From the NCBI GenBank assembly GCA_013696915.1, contig JACCXR010000259.1:1-28610 (forward strand): 28,610 nt of DNA, in the 5' to 3' direction. This document shows positions 1 to 7,377 of this stretch, piece after piece (position 1 is the stretch's first letter; each line of letters opens with the position of its first letter). Source of the stretch: Euzebyaceae bacterium. Its GTDB lineage: Bacteria > Actinomycetota > Nitriliruptoria > Euzebyales > Egibacteraceae. The position numbers and the translations under genes are program-made. The notes under the pieces are model-generated. The model worked only from the letters and a program-made list of their open reading frames with translations. It did no database searches and was not told where the DNA came from.

Positions 1-20
1 GCGTCCGAGAGGACGACCTC

Positions 21-2726
21 GTGATCAAAGCCCTGCGCACCTTCCGCGTCCGCCCGACGCTGCCGGCGGAGCTCGCCGGGCTGGCGACGCTGGCTCACAA
101 CCTGCGGTGGGCATGGGACCCGCCGACCCAGGAGCTGTTCCGCTGGGCCGACGCCGCGGTGTGGGACGAGGTCGGCGGCAATCCCGTCGCGCTGCTCGGC
201 CGGCTGTCGCCGGAGCGCATGCAGGCGCTGGTCGCCGACGGGGCCTTCCTCACCCAGCTCGAGGAGGTGCGCGCGGACCTCGAGCGCTACCTGACCGGGC
301 CGCGGTGGGCGCAGCAGCAGGACCCGCCGCCCCCGTCCGTGGCCTATTTCTCACCCGAGTTCGGGCTCACCGGTGCGATGCAGACCTACTCGGGTGGCCT
401 CGGCGTCCTGGCCGGCGACCACCTCAAGGCCGCCAGCGACCTGGGACTCGAGCTCACCGGCGTCGGCCTGTTGTACCGGCACGGCTACTTCCGCCAGCAC
501 CTGGACGCCGACGGCTGGCAGCAGGAGCGCTACCCCGACCTCAACCCCTACAGCCTGCCGCTGCGGCGTCTCGAGCGCGACGGCGAGCCGGCCGTGGTGA
601 CGGTGCGCCTGGCGCAGAACCACGTCGCCTGCCAGGTGTGGAAGGCCGAGGTGGGTCGCGTGCCGCTGTTCCTCCTCGACACCGACCTGCCCGTCAACGC
701 GCCAGAGGACAGGACCGTCACCGACAAGCTGTACGGCGGTGACGTCGAGCACCGCATCCGCCAGGAGATCGTGCTTGGCATCGGCGGCGTCCGCGCCCTC
801 GCGCTCGCCCGTGAGCTGGGGGAGGTCGCGATCGGCTCGGTCGACACCCGGGCGCCACGCCGCCGGACCTCGGACGGCTCGGCGGCGCACGCCGTGCTGC
901 GGCCCGCGACCGTCTTCCACTCCAACGAAGGGCACGCCGGCTTCCTGCAGCTGGAACGCATCCGCCGGCTGGTCACCGACGAGCGCCTCGACTTCGAGCA
1001 AGCGACCGAGAGTGCCCGCAGCGGCGTGCTGTTCACCACCCACACGCCGGTCCCGGCCGGCATCGACGTCTTCCCGCGGGAGCTCATGGAACGCTACTTC
1101 ACCGAGCTCGCCAGCGAGTGCGGGGTGGATCTGCGCCAGCTCATGGCGGTCGGGCAGATCGATGACGCCGGCCACGGGAACACCTTCAACATGGCGATCA
1201 TGGGCCTGCGCCTGTCGGCGGCGGCCAACGGTGTGTCCCAGCTGCACGGCCGCGTGTCCCGGTCGATGTTCTCGACGCTGTGGCCGGCGCTGACCACCGA
1301 CGAGGTGCCGATCACCTCTGTGACCAACGGCGTCCACGCGGCCACCTGGGTCGGCCGCGAGATGAGCGCCGCCTACGACCGGCACCTCAGCCCTGACTGG
1401 TCGTGGAACCCCGCCGCGTGGGAGCGGGTCGGTGAGCTCACCGACGACGTGCTGTGGCGTGCCCGCGGCCGGGCTCGCGAGCGCCTGGTCGCCAACCTGC
1501 GGGACTGGGTGCGGCGCCAGGCCGAGCGGCGCGGGGAGAGCACCTCGTCGCTGGGGTGGACGCGCGAGCTGTTCGATCCCGACGCGTTGACGATCGGGTT
1601 CGCGCGGCGGTTCGCCGAGTACAAGCGCGGAACACTGCTCCTGCGCCAGCCGGACCGCCTGGGACAGCTGCTGTTGTCCACCGACCGTCCGGTGCAGCTG
1701 GTGTTCGCCGGCAAGGCGCATCCGCGTGACGAGATCGGCAAGAACATCATCCGCGAGCTGGTCCACTTCGCGAACTCCGACCCCGAGCTGCGCGCCAGGG
1801 TCGTGTTCGTCGAGGACTACGACATGGATCTCGCCGGGGTGCTCATCCAGGGCGTAGACGTCTGGCTGAACAATCCTCGGCGACCTCACGAGGCCTGCGG
1901 CACGTCGGGCGAGAAGGCCGTGCTCAACGGGGCGCTGCACTGCTCCACCCTCGACGGGTGGTGGGACGAGATGTACGACGGCGAGAACGGGTTCACCATC
2001 GGCTCCGCGGGGGTGAGCGCGGGCGATGGGGGCGGAGCGGGGGCGGTCGTCGACGAGCGCGAGGTCGCCCACCAGGACGCCGCCGACGCGCAGAGCGTGT
2101 TCGACGTCCTCGAGCGCCTCGTCGTGCCGCTGTTCTACGACCGGCACGAAGGTCCGCTGCCGCGCCGCTGGCTGGACCGGGTGCGCCGCTCACTCGCCAC
2201 CCTGGGGCCCCGCGTGCTCGCCAGCCGGATGGTGCTCGAGTACGCCACCGACCTGTACGGGCCGATCGCCGCGCACGCCGAGGCGCTGACGGCCCAGGGC
2301 CACGCCCGCGCCAAGGTGCTGGCCGACTGGCGGACCCGTGTTGCCGCCGGATGGCCGGGCATCGTCGTCGAGGAGCTCGACGGCGATCAGGGGGCGGCCG
2401 CCATCGGCGACGAGCGCGACGTGCGCACCACGGTGCGCCTCGGCGACCTCACGACGGACGACGTCCGGGTGGAGCTGCTGCACGGCGCGGTCCGCGCCGA
2501 CGGCGCGCTGGAGGACCCCTCGCGGCTGACCCTCGAGCCCGTCGAGGCGTCCCATGGCTCCGACGGCGGCCGCGTGCAGTACCGGGGGACGTTCCGCTGC
2601 GCCTCGTCGGGGGAGTACGGCTTCACCACGCGGGTCCTCGCGGCGCACGACGACCTGCTCCACGACATGGACACCGGCCTGGCGGCGTGGGCGGACGAGC
2701 GCACCCGCACCGCCGCCGACACGTGA
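21..2726 (+). CDS. glgP: Alpha-glucan (glycogen/maltodextrin) phosphorylase, DUF3417-containing long form
   Basis: The 901-residue product is a GT35 glucan phosphorylase, a PLP enzyme that releases glucose-1-phosphate from glycogen or maltodextrins in the cytoplasm. Residues about 1-120 match the DUF3417 N-terminal region of the actinobacterial long form (an HNLRWAWDPPTQELF stretch). The core shows VAYFSPEFGL, TYSGGLGVLAGDHLKAASDLG, FHSNEGHAGF and FARRFAEYKRG. GTSGEKAVLNG carries the expected PLP lysine at K632, followed by LDGWWDEMYDGENG. It starts with GTG, and a GAGAGGA ribosome binding site lies at 7-13. A GH13 enzyme follows 85 bases downstream, which fits joint use of storage glucan. 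The length and motifs are intact. The precise glucan preference cannot be told from the sequence. Confidence 0.95.
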   Translation: MIKALRTFRVRPTLPAELAGLATLAHNLRWAWDPPTQELFRWADAAVWDEVGGNPVALLGRLSPERMQALVADGAFLTQLEEVRADLERYLTGPRWAQQQDPPPPSVAYFSPEFGLTGAMQTYSGGLGVLAGDHLKAASDLGLELTGVGLLYRHGYFRQHLDADGWQQERYPDLNPYSLPLRRLERDGEPAVVTVRLAQNHVACQVWKAEVGRVPLFLLDTDLPVNAPEDRTVTDKLYGGDVEHRIRQEIVLGIGGVRALALARELGEVAIGSVDTRAPRRRTSDGSAAHAVLRPATVFHSNEGHAGFLQLERIRRLVTDERLDFEQATESARSGVLFTTHTPVPAGIDVFPRELMERYFTELASECGVDLRQLMAVGQIDDAGHGNTFNMAIMGLRLSAAANGVSQLHGRVSRSMFSTLWPALTTDEVPITSVTNGVHAATWVGREMSAAYDRHLSPDWSWNPAAWERVGELTDDVLWRARGRARERLVANLRDWVRRQAERRGESTSSLGWTRELFDPDALTIGFARRFAEYKRGTLLLRQPDRLGQLLLSTDRPVQLVFAGKAHPRDEIGKNIIRELVHFANSDPELRARVVFVEDYDMDLAGVLIQGVDVWLNNPRRPHEACGTSGEKAVLNGALHCSTLDGWWDEMYDGENGFTIGSAGVSAGDGGGAGAVVDEREVAHQDAADAQSVFDVLERLVVPLFYDRHEGPLPRRWLDRVRRSLATLGPRVLASRMVLEYATDLYGPIAAHAEALTAQGHARAKVLADWRTRVAAGWPGIVVEELDGDQGAAAIGDERDVRTTVRLGDLTTDDVRVELLHGAVRADGALEDPSRLTLEPVEASHGSDGGRVQYRGTFRCASSGEYGFTTRVLAAHDDLLHDMDTGLAAWADERTRTAADT

Positions 2727-2785
2727 ATCGCGGAGCCTGCGGAGCGATTCTCACACTCTCGGTTGTAGCGGTCGCGCAGCGACCG
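2725..2785 (+). repeat. Interspersed two-hairpin repeat, copy 1
   Basis: This 61-base element overlaps the glgP stop codon and fills most of the glgP/GH13 gap. Its first stem is GAATCGC (2725-2731) with GCGATTC (2744-2750), enclosing GGAGCCTGCGGA. Its second is CGGTCGC (2769-2775), loop GCA, GCGACCG (2779-2785). A related element with the same layout and shared blocks (GAGCCTGCG, GCGATTCTC, TCTCG, GCGGT) lies at 12900-12963. The arms of the second hairpin differ between the copies but remain complementary, so the structure appears conserved. This resembles REP-type intergenic elements. Whether it terminates or stabilises transcripts is unknown. Confidence 0.7.
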
Positions 2786-2811
2786 TCATGGAATGTTGAG
2801 GAGAACCTGGT

Positions 2812-4467
2812 ATGACCGCGACAGAGCCGCAGGCCGCCGCGGCGACCGGCGCCGCGGACGCGCCCCGGTGGTGGGACGAAGCCGTCGGCTACCAGGTCTA
2901 CATCCGCTCCTTCGCCGACAGCGACGGCGATGGGGTCGGCGACCTGCGCGGCATCCACGACCGTCTCGACCACCTGGCCTGGCTGGGGGTCAAGATCGTG
3001 TGGATCACCCCCTTCTACCCGTCGCCGATGCTCGACCACGGCTACGACGTCGCGGACTACCGCGACATCGATCCGCGGTTTGGCACCCTGGACGACTTCG
3101 ACGCGCTGGTGGCGCGCGCACACGACCTCGACCTGAAGGTCGTCATCGACCTCGTGCCCAACCACACCTCTGACCGACACGAGTGGTTCGCCAAGGCGCG
3201 CTCGTCGCGGGACAACCCTCACCGCGACTACTACCTGTGGCGTGACCCCGCTGGGGACGGAGGACCGCCCAACAACTGGAAGGGCCATTTCGGCGGCGAC
3301 GCCTGGACCTACGACGAGAACACGGGCCAGTACTGGTGCCACCTGTTCCTGCCCGAGCAGCCCGATCTCAACTGGCGCAATCCCGCGGTCGCTGAGGAGT
3401 TCGACGGCATCCTCGAGTTCTGGTTCGCCCGCGGGGCGGACGGCTTCCGCATCGACGTCGCGCATGCGCTTCTCAAGCACAGCGACCTACCGGACCTCCC
3501 ACCCGCGGAGGCCAAGCTCGCCGAGGGTGTCGAAGGTCCCGTCGAGCTGCCGGAGTTCGAGAGCCTCGACCACGTCTACGACGTGGACCAGCCGGAGGTG
3601 ACCGCGGTGTACCGCCGCTGGCGGGGGCTGGCCGACGGCCACGACGCGCTGCTGCTTGGCGAGGTCTACATCCTGGACGCCGACCGCTTCAGCCGGTATG
3701 TCGATGACGACGACGGCCTCCACCTCGGGTTCTGGTTTCCTCCCCTGCACGTGGGCTGGGACGCCGGCGAGCTGCGCAAGGCGCTCACGAAGGGCGCCGC
3801 GATCCGCGGTGTGTCGTGGGTCCAGGGCAGCCACGACCGGACCCGCGCCGCCACCCGCTTCGGCGGCGGCGAGCTGGGCAAGGCGCGGCAGCTCGCCCTG
3901 GCGACGCTCATGATGGGGCTGCCCGGCACGCCCTTCGTCTACCAGGGCGAGGAGCTCGGGCTGCTCAACGGCGAGGTCCCACGCGAGCGGTGGGCCGACC
4001 CGATCGCCGTCCGTGCGGGCGAGATCGGCCACAGCCGCGACGGCTGCAGGACCCCGATGCTGTGGGAGCCCGGCCCCGGGTGGGGGTTCACCACGGCCGA
4101 CGACGCGTGGCTGCCCTACGGGGACCGTTCCGACGCGGACACCGTCGCCGTCCAGCGCGACGACCCGCACTCGATGCTGCGCCGCTACCGCGCGCTCATC
4201 GCGCTCCGCAACGCCGAGCCGGACCTGCGCGGCGGGCCGGTGACCTGGCTCACCCACTCCGGACCGATCCTGGCCTACCGTCGTGGGGAGGCGATCGTGG
4301 CGGCCAACGCCGGTGACGGCCTTGAGTCGCTGGCGCTGCCCGCCGGCCCCTGGGTGGTGGTGTTCGCCACCGACGGCAAGCGTGCGGGTGAGCGCGAGGT
4401 GGAGCGCGCCAGGCTCGGCGGCCAGGCGGCGGTGGTCTTGAAGGCCGTCGGCGTTTCCAGTACGTAA
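2812..4467 (+). CDS. GH13 family alpha-glucosidase / oligo-1,6-glucosidase-type enzyme
   Basis: The 551-residue protein is a glycoside hydrolase family 13 enzyme, probably an intracellular alpha-glucosidase acting on short alpha-glucans; no signal peptide is visible. The N-terminal WWDEAVGYQVYIRSFADS and the GDLRGI, WITPFYPSPM and DLVPNHTS motifs are classic. The predicted nucleophile is D215 in GFRIDVAH, the acid/base E284 in LLGEVY, and the third acidic residue D342 in QGSHDRTR. Conserved region IV normally reads NHD; here the residue two before the Asp is Ser, a mild deviation. GMxxxxGTPFVYQGEELG near residue 375 is typical. The start ATG follows TTGAGGAGAACCTGGT, a strong ribosome binding site. 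It is unlikely to be trehalose synthase because the motifs fit glucosidases better, but the substrate is not proven. Confidence 0.88.
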   Translation: MTATEPQAAAATGAADAPRWWDEAVGYQVYIRSFADSDGDGVGDLRGIHDRLDHLAWLGVKIVWITPFYPSPMLDHGYDVADYRDIDPRFGTLDDFDALVARAHDLDLKVVIDLVPNHTSDRHEWFAKARSSRDNPHRDYYLWRDPAGDGGPPNNWKGHFGGDAWTYDENTGQYWCHLFLPEQPDLNWRNPAVAEEFDGILEFWFARGADGFRIDVAHALLKHSDLPDLPPAEAKLAEGVEGPVELPEFESLDHVYDVDQPEVTAVYRRWRGLADGHDALLLGEVYILDADRFSRYVDDDDGLHLGFWFPPLHVGWDAGELRKALTKGAAIRGVSWVQGSHDRTRAATRFGGGELGKARQLALATLMMGLPGTPFVYQGEELGLLNGEVPRERWADPIAVRAGEIGHSRDGCRTPMLWEPGPGWGFTTADDAWLPYGDRSDADTVAVQRDDPHSMLRRYRALIALRNAEPDLRGGPVTWLTHSGPILAYRRGEAIVAANAGDGLESLALPAGPWVVVFATDGKRAGEREVERARLGGQAAVVLKAVGVSST

Positions 4468-4527
4468 GACTCGGCGGAGCAGGAAAGGATCTCCCGGGAG
4501 CGCTTCGACGACAGGACTCATGGACCG

Positions 4528-5874
4528 ATGCCCGCATCGTTGCACGCACTGCTTCCCGACGCCGCCGTGGTCGACCTGGCCGCCTACACCGACGCCGGTG
4601 GTGGGCGCGGCCTCGAACGAGCCCTCGAGATCGGGCCGGACGCAACCATCGAGGAGGTCCGCCGCTCGGGCCTGCGAGGGCGGGGCGGCGCGGGCTTCCC
4701 CACAGGGACGAAATGGTCCTCGGTCGCCGAGGCCGCGCAGGAGGGCGGCACCACCTACGTCGCCTGCAACGCCGCAGAGGGCGAGCCAGGGACGTTCAAG
4801 GACCGCGCGCTGATGGCGCGCAACCCGTATCGGCTGGTGGAGGGAGTGCTCATCGCCAAGCACGCCGTCGGCGCGCCACGCGCGTTCATCGCGGTGAAGG
4901 AGCGCTTCACGCACGAGCGCCAGCGAGTCGTCGACGCGCGGGACGCCGCGGTCGCCGCCGGGTGGGAGGGCGCCGACGAGCTGAAGGTCGTGTTCGGCCC
5001 TGACGAGTACCTGTTCGGCGAGGAGTCGGCCATGCTGGAGGTCATCGAGGGCAAGCTGCCGCTGCCGCGCATCATGCCGCCCTACCAGGCGGGGCTGTTC
5101 GCCACCATGGGCTCACCCAACCCGACGGTGGTCAACAACGTCGAGACGCTGTCGAACGTCCCGTCGATCCTGGCCGAGGGCGCGGAGGCGTTCCGCGCCG
5201 TCGGGACCGAGGAGGCGCCGGGGACGATGGTGTTCACCGTCGTCGGGGACGTCGAGACTCCCGGGGTGTACGAGCTGCCGCTCGGGACGTCGCTGCGGAC
5301 GCTGGTGTGCGAGATCGCCGGCGCCGAGGATCCACAGGCGATCATCTCCGGGGTGTCCAACACCGTCATCACCCCCGACCTGCTCGACCTGCCGCTTGAC
5401 TTCGACTCGTTCGCCGAGGCGGGATCGGGGATGGGCAGCGGCGGGTTCATGGTCTACGGAGCGCAGCGGGACATGGTCCAAGTGGCCGCGACGCTGGCCC
5501 GGTTCCTGGCGATCGAGTCGTGCGGCCAGTGCCTGGCCTGCAAGCTCGGGACGGGCGCCATGTGGGAGCACCTCGATCGGCTGGTCGCCGGCGACGGTGA
5601 CGACACGGACATTCAGGAGCTGCGCAACCACACCCAGACCGTCACCGACGGCAACCGCTGCTACCTGCCCGTGGGCGCGGCGCTGCTGATCCGCTCGTTC
5701 CTGATCGAGTTCGGCGACGCGTTCACCGCCCGTATCGGATCGCCGTCGACGGCCGAGCCGGTGCCGGTCCCCAAGCTGCTCGACGTCGACCCGGTCACGG
5801 GCGAGGTCACCTACGACCCGGAGTACCACCGCAAGCGCGCCGACTGGAGCTACGCGGAGACGGACGGCGGCTGA
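4528..5874 (+). CDS. NuoF-like NADH-binding FMN/[4Fe-4S] flavoprotein subunit
   Basis: The 448-residue protein is homologous to complex I subunit NuoF and to beta subunits of NAD-dependent formate dehydrogenases. It has the glycine-rich NADH site (LRGRGGAGFPTGTKW, residues about 49-63), an FMN region CNAAEGEPGTFKDR (80-93), an SLBB-type middle, and the iron-sulfur ligands C332, C335, C338 and C378 (C-x2-C-x2-C-x39-C). Deviations from usual NuoF: NAAE replaces NADE at the FMN site, FGEES replaces CGEET, and Lys follows the third Cys instead of Arg. No nuoE, nuoG or formate dehydrogenase catalytic subunit lies nearby, so it is a lone module. It could donate or accept electrons in formate or NADH oxidation linked to the C1 pathway, but that is inference. 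Its stop overlaps the next start (TGATG). Confidence 0.8.
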   Translation: MPASLHALLPDAAVVDLAAYTDAGGGRGLERALEIGPDATIEEVRRSGLRGRGGAGFPTGTKWSSVAEAAQEGGTTYVACNAAEGEPGTFKDRALMARNPYRLVEGVLIAKHAVGAPRAFIAVKERFTHERQRVVDARDAAVAAGWEGADELKVVFGPDEYLFGEESAMLEVIEGKLPLPRIMPPYQAGLFATMGSPNPTVVNNVETLSNVPSILAEGAEAFRAVGTEEAPGTMVFTVVGDVETPGVYELPLGTSLRTLVCEIAGAEDPQAIISGVSNTVITPDLLDLPLDFDSFAEAGSGMGSGGFMVYGAQRDMVQVAATLARFLAIESCGQCLACKLGTGAMWEHLDRLVAGDGDDTDIQELRNHTQTVTDGNRCYLPVGAALLIRSFLIEFGDAFTARIGSPSTAEPVPVPKLLDVDPVTGEVTYDPEYHRKRADWSYAETDGG

Positions 5875-6233
5875 TGCTCCTGCGCGCCCTGCGGCGGCAC
5901 TGCCCGGTCTGCGGCGCGCGCGAGATCTGGAAGGCGTGGGGTGAGCTGCGCGCGCACTGCCCCGACTGCGGCTATGAGTTCGAGCGCGAGGAGGGCTACT
6001 GGGTCGGCGCCATGATCGTGAACCTGGCCGTCGCCCTCGTCGCCGTGGTCGCCTACCTGGTGGGCGGACTGATCGCCTTCGGTGGGCGCGCGCCGTCCTG
6101 GTGGGTCTGGCTGTCCATCGGGCTGGTCCTCGTCCAGGGCATCGTCTTCTACCCGCGCTCCAAGACACTGTGGATCTGGCTGGACCTCACGGTCCACCCC
6201 TACGAGGAGCAGGAGCGCCCCGACCGCCGCTGA
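5874..6233 (+). CDS. DUF983 small membrane protein with zinc-ribbon-like N-terminus
   Basis: The 119-residue protein belongs to the DUF983 family. It has two CPxCG knuckles (HCPVCG near residue 10 and HCPDCGYEF near 31) followed by two hydrophobic segments, at about residues 45-67 and 76-93. The function of the family is not established. The ATG overlaps the TGA of the NuoF-like gene by one base, which indicates translational coupling and suggests the two are used together. It ends at a convergent junction with folD. Confidence 0.85.
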   Translation: MLLRALRRHCPVCGAREIWKAWGELRAHCPDCGYEFEREEGYWVGAMIVNLAVALVAVVAYLVGGLIAFGGRAPSWWVWLSIGLVLVQGIVFYPRSKTLWIWLDLTVHPYEEQERPDRR

Positions 6234-6269
6234 CCCGGCGAGGGGCTGCGTGCGGCTCGCGCGACCTTT

Positions 6270-6331
6270 GCACCGCCTAGGTGCTTCACGGAGGATTCCG
6301 CGGAGCAGCACTAGTACTAGTGGCCTAGGCC
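6270..6331. other. Convergent junction with CTAG-rich palindromes (possible bidirectional terminator)
   Basis: Between the DUF983 gene and folD lies a hairpin GCACC-gccta-GGTGC (6270-6284), a 14-base perfect palindrome CACTAGTACTAGTG (6309-6322), and directly after it the 10-base palindrome GGCCTAGGCC (6322-6331), which contains the folD stop codon. Four CTAG tetramers fall within 60 bases, in otherwise GC-rich DNA. No U-tract follows, so a classical intrinsic terminator is not demonstrated. The position between two converging genes makes a termination or protein-binding role plausible. Confidence 0.4.
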
Positions 6332-7317
6332 GATGAGGAGGCGGGCGCCGCCACGAGCCCCGCGGCGCCCAGATCGCCCGGCACGCTCAGCCCCTCCCAG
6401 CTGGGTTGCGCCGCCTGCACGCTGGCGGCCAGCCGCGCCGCCCACACCGTGTTGCGGAGCAGCCACACGTCGGTGATCGGGCCGACGCCGCCGGGGACCG
6501 GCGAGATCGCCGCCGCCTTCTCCGCGACGGCGTTGAAGTCGACGTCCCCGACGAGCCGCACCTTCCCGGTGCCCTCTTGCGAGACCGGATTGATGCCCAC
6601 GTCGATGACCACCGCCCCCTCCTTCACATGTTCGGCGCCGATGAGCTCCGGCACGCCGGCGGCGACGACGAGGATGTCGGCGGCTCGGGTGTGCCCCACC
6701 AGCAGCCCTGCTCTGGAGGAGTGGACGTCGCAGGACACGACCGTGGCGTTGCGGGCCTGTGCGAGCAGCATGGCTGGCTTCCCCACGTTGCTGGAGCGTC
6801 CGACCACGACGAGGTTGCTGCGGGCGTACACCGCGGCGGGATCGTCGGACGTCGAGGACAGGTAGCGGTCGAGCATATGGAAGACCGAGGCGGGCGTGGA
6901 CGGCACGTAGCGAGGACGGCCGAGCGCCAGCAGCCCGGCGTTGACCGGGTGCACGGCCTCGATGTCCTTCAGCGGATCCAGGGCACGGTACACCGCGGCC
7001 TCGGCGACGTCCGCGGGCAGGGGGCGCAGGACCAGGATTCCGTGCACCCGCGGATCGGCGTCCAGCTTTCCGACCTCGGCGATCACATCGGCCTCGCTGA
7101 CGTCCGACGACAGCGCCGCGCAGACGTAGTGGCAGCCGAGCTCCTCGGCGAGGCGCCGGACCCGACGCTCGTAGGCCACCGAGGGGTAGTCGTCCCCCGC
7201 GATCACCGTCGCCAGCCCGGGCCGGGTCCCCTGCTCGCTGAGCCGCTGCACCTGCGCGCCCAGGTGGCGCTTGAGCTCGGCGGCCAGCTCCCGGCCGTCA
7301 ATGATGTGGGCGACCAT
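6325..7317 (-). CDS. folD: FolD-family methylene-THF dehydrogenase/cyclohydrolase, divergent active site
   Basis: The 330-residue protein has the FolD fold signature: an N-terminal THF domain, a Rossmann domain (VVGRSSNVGKPAMLLAQ) and the C-terminal PVPGGVGPITD motif. FolD interconverts methylene-, methenyl- and formyl-THF. Here three positions usually linked to catalysis are changed: in SxxYxxxK the Lys is V53 (SVAYERRV); in LVQLPLP the Gln is L97 (LVLRPLP); in KDVDG the Asp/Gly are E120/A121 (KDIEA). Y49 is retained. The enzyme may therefore be a dehydrogenase only, or specialised in another way. It sits 60 bases downstream of fhs, at the end of the mgdABCD-fhs operon, where it would take C1 units released from N-methylglutamate. 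The family assignment is sure; the activity is uncertain. Confidence 0.9.
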   Translation of the reverse strand: MVAHIIDGRELAAELKRHLGAQVQRLSEQGTRPGLATVIAGDDYPSVAYERRVRRLAEELGCHYVCAALSSDVSEADVIAEVGKLDADPRVHGILVLRPLPADVAEAAVYRALDPLKDIEAVHPVNAGLLALGRPRYVPSTPASVFHMLDRYLSSTSDDPAAVYARSNLVVVGRSSNVGKPAMLLAQARNATVVSCDVHSSRAGLLVGHTRAADILVVAAGVPELIGAEHVKEGAVVIDVGINPVSQEGTGKVRLVGDVDFNAVAEKAAAISPVPGGVGPITDVWLLRNTVWAARLAASVQAAQPSWEGLSVPGDLGAAGLVAAPASSSA

Positions 7318-7377
7318 TGCCCGAACGCGCCTCCTGTAGGGTCCGTCGTCGGTGATGATCTGCGCGCACCGCGTCCG

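Noticed and set aside
351..2147. Long minus-strand open frame of 598 codons opposite glgP
   Set aside because: It is a shadow frame of GC-rich codon bias; the translation is low-complexity and matches no family, while the plus strand encodes an intact phosphorylase.
4491..4500. Palindrome CTCCCGGGAG before the NuoF-like gene, considered as terminator or operator
   Set aside because: It has no loop and no U-tract, and a single 10-base GC palindrome is not unusual in this composition.
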